The notes beneath the pieces were generated by a model, which worked only from the letters and a program-made list of their open reading frames with translations, did no database searches and had not been told where the DNA came from. Of a stretch of 64,000 nt of DNA, positions 23,702 to 32,647 are shown in pieces. Both the position numbers and the translations under genes were made by a program. Location: contig BDIU01000080.1 of the NCBI GenBank assembly GCA_002118135.1, positions 124,001 through 188,000 on the forward strand, in the 5' to 3' direction. Within the stretch, counting starts at the first letter, position 1. Every line of letters begins with the position of its first letter. The DNA is from Trebouxia sp. TZW2008. Taxonomy: Eukaryota; Chlorophyta; Trebouxiophyceae; Trebouxiales; Trebouxiaceae.

Positions 23702-25495
23702 TTGTGCGAGACATTGCACATCTGAGTCAATGTGTGCTTCCAGAAGTTGCACTTGAACAGCTATGTAGACAGGATTGAGCACTGAATATTTCACTTGGCT
23801 TTTTCTTGAAACACCCCTCAAGGCTTTGATTCAGACTGAGTGGTCAAGTTGCAATTGTTGGTCTCAGAGCATTGATGCTGTACCCAAGATTGCACGTCAA
23901 GCATGTTGGCGATTCTCGACTCCATTGGAAAATGATCTTGTGCAATGCGTTTTCATCAATTGCAAGTCAATTCACAGCTGAGCACGTCCTGTCGCAAAGC
24001 ACTCTGGACAATATGACAGCGTCCTTCGTGCAGAGAGTCATTGTCACAATGAAGTTAGAACATGTTGGAGAGGATGGAAAGCAATTTGCAGTGTTGCTGC
24101 GCTGACTGATATCCTATTGCTTGTGGGTGCTGATCAAAGACTTTGACAAATGTGTACACATGAATACAAGCCTCCGAGTTAATTGTTCATTGATGCTCAC
24201 TTGATGTGTAGACTACTGTCCGTAAGAGGTACAGAAAAGCGCAACAGCCCAACAACAGTAGTTGCTTGCTTTGAGAATGTGCCTTAAGACAGATCCCTTT
24301 GACTGAATGTGTTGAACACAGTCAAGGTGTTGATGAACACCATGGCCATCTCAGCCGTTTGCAGCCAAGACTGCAGACGTTGACAGGGTGCACGACGAGG
24401 ACGTGTGGCCACATAGCACCCCAAAAAATTTGTATCTTTCGGCAACTTCCTCTCTGGAGGTAAGTGCATTGCCGCAGGAGCGGGCTTGCTTTGCAGCAGC
24501 CACTCGAGCACTAACGCAGTGGACCATAGCCATATACACTTGGCCCACCACTACCTAGCGTCTGACTGGCATCAGCTCAGCCAAATGCACAGGCCAGTAA
24601 ACCCAGCTCCTGGGCTTCAGCAGCCACATGAGCACTGACGTAGTGAACCATAGCCAGACGCGACTTGATTCACCACTACTTGGGAAGCAAACTGGCATTC
24701 GCTCAGCTTGAAACACAAGCCAGTGCTGCAGGCTGCTGATTCCATTCATGCAGCTGTCTTGAACAGGGACTGCAGTCCGCAGCGACCGAGGTCTAGCTGA
24801 GACTAGACGGGCTGGCTCGGGTTGCCTGCGAGCCTGCGTGCTCTGAATAAGTCGACACGCGTACAGTGGATGCCCTTTCACCTGACAGTCTCAACGAGGC
24901 TGTGATGAAGCTTGAGGTAGTCAGAACGCCAGTGCTGACAGTTTTTCCCGACTTCATGTTAAACGCATCCCTATACAACAGCATCTACACCTTACCGTGC
25001 ACTACAAACGAATATCGCCTCACCGAAAATCAGAGCTGTCTAGGGAGGAGCGAGCAACGTTTCAGAAAGCTGACCTGTCAGCACTGCTCGGGGTTGCGTG
25101 CTTGCACTACCGGTCTTGACCTTGCTCAGGAGCCTACACACTCCCTGCACAGTGCGGACCCTGCAGAAACAAACCGCAGCGAGGCCTGTGCCTGCGTGCG
25201 GAAGTGGTCAAGCAAGGCCAGTAGGGTTGGCATCTACGGTGGGGTTTCGTATACGTATCTAACCTTCTAACCCGTAGCTACGGGTTAGAAGCCGAGTTTG
25301 GCCGAATTCTAACCTCAAAACCACCCGTAGACGACTCAGCGTAGATGCTCAGAGCCAGACTGGCACAATTCAAAGTTTTGCATTGATAAGAGCCTTTTGA
25401 CGCTATGCTTTGCTTCTATACTTGTGAGCGACTTGTCCCAATCATAACCGAGCTGTTTCCAGTCTGCAGCACATGATTTGGCGTCTGCTGTCGAC
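23702..25495. other. Intergenic region with a two-copy tandem repeat
   Basis: No gene is recognised. Bases about 24490-24600 and 24612-24725 are tandem copies sharing GAACCATAGCCA/GGACCATAGCCA and CACCACTACxT. On the minus strand both copies stay open over 30-60 codons, but neither resembles a family I can name. Bases 24906-25270 are open on the + strand (about 120 codons from an ATG) without recognisable motifs. Confidence 0.5.
25265..25290. repeat. Perfect 26-bp palindrome
   Basis: The 13-bp arm TTCTAACCCGTAG is followed at once by its exact reverse complement CTACGGGTTAGAA. Partial echoes (ATTCTAACC, ACCCGTAG) follow within 45 bp. It precedes the small ORF at 25496 and could be a transposon end, a cruciform site or a transcription terminator. 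Confidence 0.5.
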
Positions 25496-25879
25496 ATGAA
25501 TGCCTTTGATCGCTTGATCGCAAATAGTGCCGCCACTCCTGACTCCGGGGAGACAGGCTCCAGCAGCAGCAATAAGCATGAGGCACGTTATGAGTTGTTG
25601 AACAAACGTCGCAACAAAGCACTGAAAGAAACTAAAGGCTTTGCCAAGTGGTGGAAATGGCTGATACCCTGCCTCACACATGACTCGGACACAGATGAGA
25701 TATCAGGAGTCTATCTGCAGTGCTCACTGTGTGAAGCTCATCTGTCTGCCACTAATGAGAGCAGAATAGCCACCTCACACTTGAAGAATGCTGCATGCAA
25801 GGCAATCAAGTCTGATCCAGTGGTAGTACAGCCACAATCTGCTTGCTTTATCATTTCATTGAAGGATTTCACTGACTGA
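25496..25879 (+). CDS. Small ORF of 127 residues, possible hAT-type zinc-finger remnant
   Basis: I do not recognise this protein with confidence. It starts MNAFDRLIANSAATPDSGE and has a serine-rich stretch. It then has a basic-aromatic block (KGFAKWWKWLIPCL) followed by CSLCEAHLSATNESRIATSH and NAAC. The order C-x2-C, then S-R-I-A-T-S-H-L and a final C, is like the BED-type finger at the N terminus of hAT transposases. No transposase core follows, and AT-rich DNA begins directly after the stop. With a palindrome 200 bp upstream, a broken transposon is possible. An expressed small gene is the alternative. I chose the first ATG of the frame; no splice sites are obvious. Confidence 0.5.
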   Translation: MNAFDRLIANSAATPDSGETGSSSSNKHEARYELLNKRRNKALKETKGFAKWWKWLIPCLTHDSDTDEISGVYLQCSLCEAHLSATNESRIATSHLKNAACKAIKSDPVVVQPQSACFIISLKDFTD

Positions 25880-25959
25880 GAACGATGTTAGACATTCTGC
25901 AGCAGTTGTTGTGGATCAAGCAAGTCATTTGCAGCTGCAATCCAGCTGATGTCAGGCAG

Positions 25960-26590
25960 AAACCCGTCTCAAAATGCTATATTTTGTGGTATCAAATATA
26001 CGCTGTATATGCCATTGTCTACGCTGTTGAACACCTGTATATGATTGTATATGCTTAATTTGGCTGCTGCAGCACATCACAGTATAATTGGCAATATACA
26101 CCCATTATACGGATAACGGTTAGATCTACGCAGTATTATAATGTTTGCTGTTTGGAAAGTCATGTATTTGCCAACCCTAAGCTTGGGTCGTTTCGTTTGT
26201 CAACTCAAACACGTGAGGTGCAAGCTTTACTCAACTCGTTCTCGCGTAGAGAACAGCAGAACGCTTGCTGAGAACGAGCGCGCTTCGTATAGCTGTGCAG
26301 CTGCCTGTTTAAACAGCCCCACGTTCAAAGCACGTACGTGGGGGTCACATCGAGTTCTTCCGAAAAGTGGATAGGATCGGCAACTTTTGCGCTGCGTCCT
26401 AAACGCTCGCGGGTCAGGTGATGGTTTGAGGGCAAGAGTCCTTCCAACCGTGATTGTAACATAGCATCAAGCAGCTTTGGCTGCCTTTGCGATGGTAAAG
26501 CATGTCTAAGGTGCTCCGGGGCTCGAACACAAAGCTGATCGCGCGTCGATAGCAAAGACCGTCGCAGACGCGAACGCCTGCTTTCGTTGA
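25960..26590. other. AT-rich stretch and presumed TDP2 upstream region
   Basis: Bases 25975-26135 are clearly more AT-rich than the rest, with repeated TATAC/GTATA words (near 26000, 26038, 26048 and 26095). This could be transposon-derived or regulatory. Bases 26140-26593 hold no recognisable gene and probably contain the TDP2 promoter and 5' UTR. Confidence 0.5.
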
Positions 26591-26593
26591 GTC

Positions 26594-29568
26594 ATGGGCA
26601 AGCGCAAAGCTGCTGAGCAAAGCGACAGCATTGACATCACCGGCTCAGCTCAGGATGCTGGCGAGTCAGAAGTGATCAATCTCGCGGATGACTCTCCGGC
26701 CAGCACGTCTGGTAGGTTGCTTGGTCTTGATGTGACCTCACAAACCTTTGTGTCGCATGATGCGCTGCAGCGAAGTGCTTCTTTCAGGCAGGGGTGAAGC
26801 CGGGGCAGCCGAGCCTAGTGTTATCGCTGACAGTGAGGAGCAACAAAAGCGAAAAATCATGGCCCTTGCCTCCATGGTCAACCACAGAAAGCGCAGCAAG
26901 CCTGCACAAGGCGCTGAAGCTGTCGCTTCTGCATCTTCAGCACCTGAGGACAACACAGCTAATGGTCAGCCAGGTTCAGACGAAGTGTCAGCAAAACAGG
27001 CTATCATGCAGCATGCGACACAGCTAAATGCCAGCAATAGCCTGCTGGCTCAGCTGCATGCAGAAAGGTTGGCCAGACAACAGCTGGCTCACCCCAAACA
27101 CCATGACAAAGCGCCTGCACAAGCAGCCAGCAAGCAGAAACTTGTGGAGGATCAGCCAATATCAGAGCTGAAATTGCTGACATACAATGTCTGGTGAGCA
27201 TGAGTCGCCATTATTTCCTTCAATTTGTATATTTCTTGCCATGACTGTCATACAGGAAAGAGTCAGCCGCATCTTGTCAATCTTGATGAGCACGGGTCAT
27301 CACAACGCATTACACAATTTTCTGCCACAGGTTTGAAGAGGATATTGAAGTGCATGAGCGTATGTCTACCATTGGAGACATCATTATGAGAAATGGCTAC
27401 CCCCATTTCATATGTTTCCAGGTATCTGGCTGCCCCTGCATGCCATCGTCACATGCAATGCAAACCACCACCATGTCTGTCTTGAAGTTTTTCGCTGCCT
27501 AGCCCAGCATTGTCTCATCCCTTTGCTTTTTGCACCTAAGTCTTGATGGCCATGTTCAAATTGACTCTTTGCATGCAATGCAAACAACCACTATGTCTGT
27601 CTTGAAGTTTTTTGCTGCCTAGCCCAGCATTGTCTCATCCCCTTGCTTGTTGCACCTAAGATTTGATGGCCATGTCCAGACTTTGACTCTTTGCATGCGA
27701 TGCAAATCACCACCATGTCTGTCTTGAATTGTTTGGGTCCCTAGCCCAGCATTGTCTCATCCCCTTGCTTGTTGCACCTAAGTTTTGATGGCCATGTCCA
27801 GACTTTGACTCTTTGCATGCGATGCAAAACACCACCATGTCTGTCTTGAATTGTTTGGGTCCCTAGCCCAGCATTGTCTCGTCCCCTTGCTTGTTGCACC
27901 TAAGCCTTGATGGCCATGTGCAAATTGCATCTAACTACAAGCCACCACAATGAGACAGCATGACACTGTGATGTGACAATATGACGGTCTCAAGATAAAG
28001 TCAACTACAAGCTACCGTGATGTGACAGCATGGCACTGGGATGTGACAATAAGAGAATGTGACAATCACACAATGTGAAACCAAGACAATGTGACATCAG
28101 CCTGAATACGGTTGCTTTTTGCAGGAGGTGACCCCAGCTATCTACCATCTATTTCAGGTGTCTCACTGGTGGCAGAGATACTGTGTTTCCGCACCCATGA
28201 ATCAGCCATATTTCACTGCGCTGCTCTATAATAAAGACGTCCTCAAGCCAGACGGACCAATTCAGATACATGAATTCTCGAACTCGTGTATGGGTGCGCT
28301 TCTCCCTTTGTTATTCCGGCCTTGTCACATGCTGGCCTCTGTGATTACATGCAAAAATCTGTTGAGAAATATATATTTGCCACCACATTACTTTGTACCT
28401 CAGTTGCAACATAGCGTTGCAGCGTTTGCTTGATGTCAGATATGTAGCTGCCTGCCAAGACGCATGTTCTTACTGCTTCTTCTTGAAAAAGACGCAAGAC
28501 ATGTCGAGCATCAGCATGTCTTCAGGATGCAAAGGTATCCATTGTAAAATGCTTTGTGGCTGGCAGGGCGCAATGTGTTGAGCATCACCGGCACAGTAGG
28601 AGGGCACAAAGTCACAGTGGCCACTTCTCACCTCGAGAGCCCTTTGGGCTATGATATGATGTTCAGCAAGCAGCGAGTTGCGCAGTGCAAAGAGGTGAGA
28701 GTCTGCTGCTGATGCATAAATACCTTGCATATGCAGCTGTGTGACAGCGTCTGCTGCTTTGCTTGCTGTGGTGTCTGCTTTCATTTCTAAAGTTGCCAGA
28801 CTAGGCCTTGCTGCAGCGCTTTGAGCTTGAGCCAATTGTAAAAGTGTCAGAACTGGCAAAGGAGTCCTGACATAGAGAATTGCTGCAGGGCTTTGCTGTG
28901 TTGAATGCTCAAAGGAGCTCAGCAGATGTCTTGTGGGCTGGTGACATGAACTGGAATGAAGCAGAAGATGGCAGTGTTCCTCTGCCTGTTGGCTGGTAAG
29001 TGCATCAGCATTGCTGTCACATGCTCTAAAAAAGCTTGAAGCAATCCTCATGATGCAAAGCTGGCCTGCAAGTCTGTCTAGAATTTCCTAAGTACTGCTG
29101 TCACTGCGTCTTTGACATATGTTTCTTGACTGGCGCTACGTGCAACTGCAACACGTCAAGAAAGAAAAGAAAAGTCTACACCATTTAGGCATTATCACGG
29201 GAGCCTCTGTCTAGACAGGCAGCCCAGGATAACACATCAAACAAATGGTTCTGTAAGGACACTCAAGATTGGATTTGTTACACAGGATTGATGCTTGGAG
29301 TCAGCAAAACCCCACAGATCCTGGCTTCACATACGACGGCAAGCTGAACCCAATGCTCGGGCCCTACAACAGGCTGCGCAAGCGGCTTGACAGGGTATTT
29401 TGCAAGACATACAAGTGGAAACTGGCATCTATTTGCATGGTGGGCACGCAAGCCATACCTGGAGTGACTTACAAGAAATCCTATAAGAGGGGCGCAAAGG
29501 CTCTCCCTGTCTTGCCAAGCGACCACTTTGGACTGCTTGCATGTTTCGATAACATTGCACAACAGTGA
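26594..29568 (+). CDS. TDP2: Tyrosyl-DNA phosphodiesterase 2
   Basis: TDP2 removes topoisomerase-2 peptide adducts by hydrolysing 5'-phosphotyrosyl bonds with Mg2+, using the endonuclease/exonuclease/phosphatase (EEP) fold. Exons: 26594-26711, 26788-27193, 27331-27421, 28125-28293, 28567-28694, 28889-28995 and 29286-29568. The total is 1,302 nt, 433 residues. All junctions are GT-AG. Motifs: TYNVW (about 171-175), ICFQEVTP (Glu about 206), TSHLESP, GDMNW (322-326) and PSDHFGL (417-423). These are the four catalytic blocks in the order known for TDP2. The block NPMLGPYNRLRKRLDRVFCK is also diagnostic. The N terminus (MGKRKAAEQSDS..., EVINLADDS) is low-complexity and resembles a SUMO-interacting or nuclear-signal region, which is inference. 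Start: first ATG, with no upstream in-frame ATG seen. The third intron holds a 121-bp tandem array. Convergent with the oxygenase gene. Confidence 0.5.
27445..27935 (+). repeat. Four-copy tandem array, 121-bp unit, in a TDP2 intron
   Basis: Units begin at about 27449, 27571, 27692 and 27813. They share CATGTCTGTCTTGAA, GCCTAGCCCAGCATTGTCTC-like and TTGATGGCCATGT blocks at high identity, so the array is young. It is followed by a looser AATGTGACA-type repeat (27940-28095). No exon sequence is included. Confidence 0.5.
29150..29235 (+). mobile_element. Dispersed element R2, copy 2 (TDP2 intron)
   Basis: It contains AAAGAAAAGAAAAGTCTACA, then CCATTTAGGCATTATCACGG, then GAGCCTCTGTCTAGACAGGC. This is the same succession of blocks found on the minus strand at 15095-15190. 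The two copies lie in introns of unrelated genes in opposite orientation, as expected for an interspersed element. Confidence 0.5.
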
Positions 29569-29991
29569 CAAATTTGCAGAGCAGCTGAAATTCTGTCATT
29601 GAAGGGCTGAACCTCAATACAAAACGAACAGACATGCAAACGCAAGGAAGCTCATACTCACGCTGACTGCTGAAGAACCGTGTTGCAACAGTGCAAGATG
29701 GCAAGTTGTCAGTACAACCTAATTGTACACTCAGGTCCAGTGACAATAATATGTAAAATGGCTGCTGTTCAATGTGTCCTACAAGACCCGACATGCACAT
29801 CTAAATCTGTATAAAGTGCAAGAGACACAAGACAACATCTAAACTGGTGTTGCCACCAGGCAAGAGACAAGTTTGGCTGTTCTCAATTTGTCAGCTGCAG
29901 AACAATGTGTTCTGATGCAAACAAGCATAACAATCTGAACTAGGGCCCGAGGATGACTTATTGTACATAATGTGAACATTGTGCATCGCCT
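29569..29991. terminator. Convergent intergenic region with TGTAA signal for TDP2
   Basis: The region lies between the TDP2 stop (+) and the oxygenase stop (-). A TGTAA at 29752-29756 is 184 nt after the TDP2 stop and is the likely poly(A) signal. I do not see a clear minus-strand TGTAA for the oxygenase. Confidence 0.5.
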
Positions 29992-32522
29992 TCAACATGG
30001 GCGATTGAGCCCGATGGCCTCCAATTCTTGTTGCACAAATTCGCCAGCATCAAGTGCTGGATAGTCTTGTACAGCTTCTGGTGTTGCAAAAGGCCCCAAA
30101 GGATGCAGCTTCTGATCAGAGGCAATATGACCAAAGACTGTTGATGACACCCGCCAAGTGGAGGTGCCTTGTGCTTGTGCTTTTTTGAGGGCAAGAAGCG
30201 TGTCCTCTGAACAGATCACCTGCACAAATGCATGTGTTGCCTTATTGCAGGGAAGGTCCATCTCTGATCGGCCACGGTGCCATGAATCAGGCTCCTGAAG
30301 CTCCTATATTGATGCACAACTTGCACGCTATACACCAATGCTGTGCACTGATGCTAACATTTGCATTCCCAGCGATGAAGTAGCTCAATCTTGTGGCAGA
30401 ATGGCGCTTGCAAAGCACGTGCCAGTCGTTTTTGTGCGGCATATGCATTGATCCCAAACGAGTTTGTTGTGGGTGCTCTCATACCCAGGTGACCTCTGAG
30501 TCAGAGAGCATTCAGCAAAAAGTTTCCCGAAGCTGAATAATAATCAGATAACAGTTACAATAACACTTGCCAGCACATGTGCTAGATGTGTGTGGCACAT
30601 GTGCTCCAGTCTTGCCAGGCTGACTTGTTGTGAGCATCACAGTAGGGAAGTGTAATGTTTATGTGTTGAAAATCAAACAAGACAATTTCATTCCAGATCT
30701 TTCCAGGGCAACCTCCGAGCTCACCTCATGCATGCCAGCTTTGATGTAACCACCTGTGAGCCATTCCAGCTGCTTGCCAGCCTGAAGCAGCAGGCAGCCT
30801 GGAGGAATCTTGACAGGGATACGCCTGCCATCACGCAGCCAGACGAACAGTCCAGGAAACCGAGATTTGCCGTGAATCGTGAGGAAGTTGAGATCATAGT
30901 GGTACCCAGCGTAACACATGTTGAGTGTGTTGTGAGACTTCAAGTCAGCGCCTGCAAGCAAACTTCTCACCTCATCAATCTGATCAGGGAACATGCGCAG
31001 ATGATATCCAAACAGTTTCAGCTTGGCATGCATAAAGCAGGAGGACTTTGCCAAGCTTGTGTGTATTGTTGGCTTTCCAAATAAAGATGCCAGTGACTGA
31101 TTCGCAGATGATGCTGATGCTGGACAAGTGAAGGCTGTTGTGTTAGTACCTGTGGGCGCAAGCAAATGTGGCCCATGTAGCATACGCTTTGTGAAGGCAT
31201 CAGGAGGCAACCCAAAGCCGACAGCAGCCATGTGGGCAACAGTGTGAACTGCTGCTAGCATCTTATCACCCCAGCCAGTCATGACTTCACACCATTCAGG
31301 AAAGCCTGCAGACAGACCAAGAGTCATGCTTGCATTCCCCATGCATATAGCATGCCATTTCTGTGGCATCTTTGACCCACAGTAATGCAGTGTGGTTTTG
31401 TGGGTGGGCCTTGTCTGTTTTCACCATCTTGCACCACTCCGCAAAAGCTTCTGGATTAAGAGGCAGGCTGAGCTGCCATCTTGCCTTGTCATGTATAACA
31501 GAGCATGGCCTCATTAGAGAGCATGCCAATAATTCACCAACATGCAGCATGCCGTAGACACAGATTTCTAGCAGCAGCAACAGATTGGCATGATGTTTGC
31601 ATGAGCTCATGCATTTTGTAATGAAGCGTCAGAGGCATGCAATTGCACTGTGTTTGCAGATGCTGCACCCCAGAGAGAATCTCACTACATAACACTGGTC
31701 AATGTCATGCAGACCAAGGCAGAATTAGTGCCAACACCTTCAGGTATGACTGGATTGGCATTCAGCTCTGCATATTGTGTGCTCTCAGGACGTTCCCCTA
31801 TGCGCCACATGTACCTCCACTTTGGGTCAGCTCCTTGAGGCGTCCTTGCCCTGTGCTCTGCTGGCTGTTCAGCTATTGCAGCTATTGAGGTTGGGTCTAC
31901 TGTACACTTGGGTGTTTCGGTACCTTCTGGCGTAGCACCTACCTGCGTGAAGCAGCTATGGACATCAACAAGGGGAGTTTGATGAGTGAAAAGCAAACAG
32001 TGCTGCCGTACGCTGCTTCTGCACCTGAAAATGCAGCTGAGGGCGTGAGTCTTTCAGCTTGACTGCAGTGCTTTGCTCGAAGTATCGCTCCATCATGTCG
32101 AGGAACACAACATTATCCTCGGCTTTCACGCGGAGGTCTCTGACAATGAGGCAACCGGTGTCGCGCAGACAGTCTGCCACTGCCAGACATAGAGATTGGA
32201 CCCTGCCTGGTAGGTCACTTCCTGCCAGCGCCAGCATCGGCGCCAGGTCGAATACGGGTAGTGGACATGCATCGGCCCCTCGATAATCTGCGGGCGAAGA
32301 GCTCAGGGGCGCTCCGTTGCACACCGCATCTTGATCAGCAGGTTGAGTCGCGTGCATATCGTCGACCCGACAAGCTTGTGACAAGCTGGTGTGTTGCGCC
32401 GGCGATATAGGCAGTGAACTCTGTTGCAGTACCTTGGCCATCTCAGAGCAACAAGACACGACAGGCACTTCCGGAATGGCACTGAGTCCAGCAATTGAAA
32501 CTGTCACAGCACGGCCCAGCAT
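29992..32522 (-). CDS. 2-oxoglutarate/Fe(II)-dependent oxygenase (isopenicillin-N-synthase fold)
   Basis: The enzyme class couples oxidation of a substrate to decarboxylation of 2-oxoglutarate at a mononuclear iron; the substrate here cannot be told. Exons on the minus strand: 32522-32025, 31942-31738, 31305-31150, 30951-30725 and 30219-29992. The total is 1,314 nt, 437 residues, all GT-AG. Iron ligands are visible as H304-x-D306 (AGYHYDLNFLTIHGKSRFPG) and H361 (GMHE), and the 2OG-binding R385-x-S387 (STWRVSSTVFGHIASD). An N-terminal DIOX_N-like block reads LPVFDLAPMLAL. WRYMWRIGERPESTQYAELN and GFPEWCEVMTGWGDKML are family-typical. The exon chain restores the GFPEW and APTG-ADL joins exactly. 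I chose the ATG at 32522; the frame is open further upstream without an ATG. It is head-to-head with SKI3. Confidence 0.5.
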
Positions 32523-32647
32523 GCCTCGCTCTTCTTCATTCACCTCAGTGTGACCTAACGGGCTGTTTGACCGGCATAAGCTTGAACGCGACAAGCGCTC
32601 GCCAGTCGCGCTGCGGTCAGTGTTGCCTCAAGTTCAGGAGGGTGCTT
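32523..32647. promoter_or_regulatory. Bidirectional promoter region, oxygenase / SKI3
   Basis: Only 125 bp separate the two start codons, so the promoters and 5' leaders must overlap or extend into the genes. The stretch is richer in CG dinucleotides (GAACGCGACAAGCGCTCGCC) than neighbouring introns. No TATA box is seen. Confidence 0.5.

Noticed and set aside
28470..29051. 193-codon open frame on the minus strand
   Set aside because: It lies antisense to TDP2 exons 5 and 6, whose catalytic GDMNW motif is in the other strand, and it resembles no known protein.
30659..31369. 236-codon minus-strand frame as one uninterrupted oxygenase exon
   Set aside because: Reading straight through puts unrelated sequence between APTG and ADLKSHN. 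Splicing 31149-30952 restores the family sequence and the frame.
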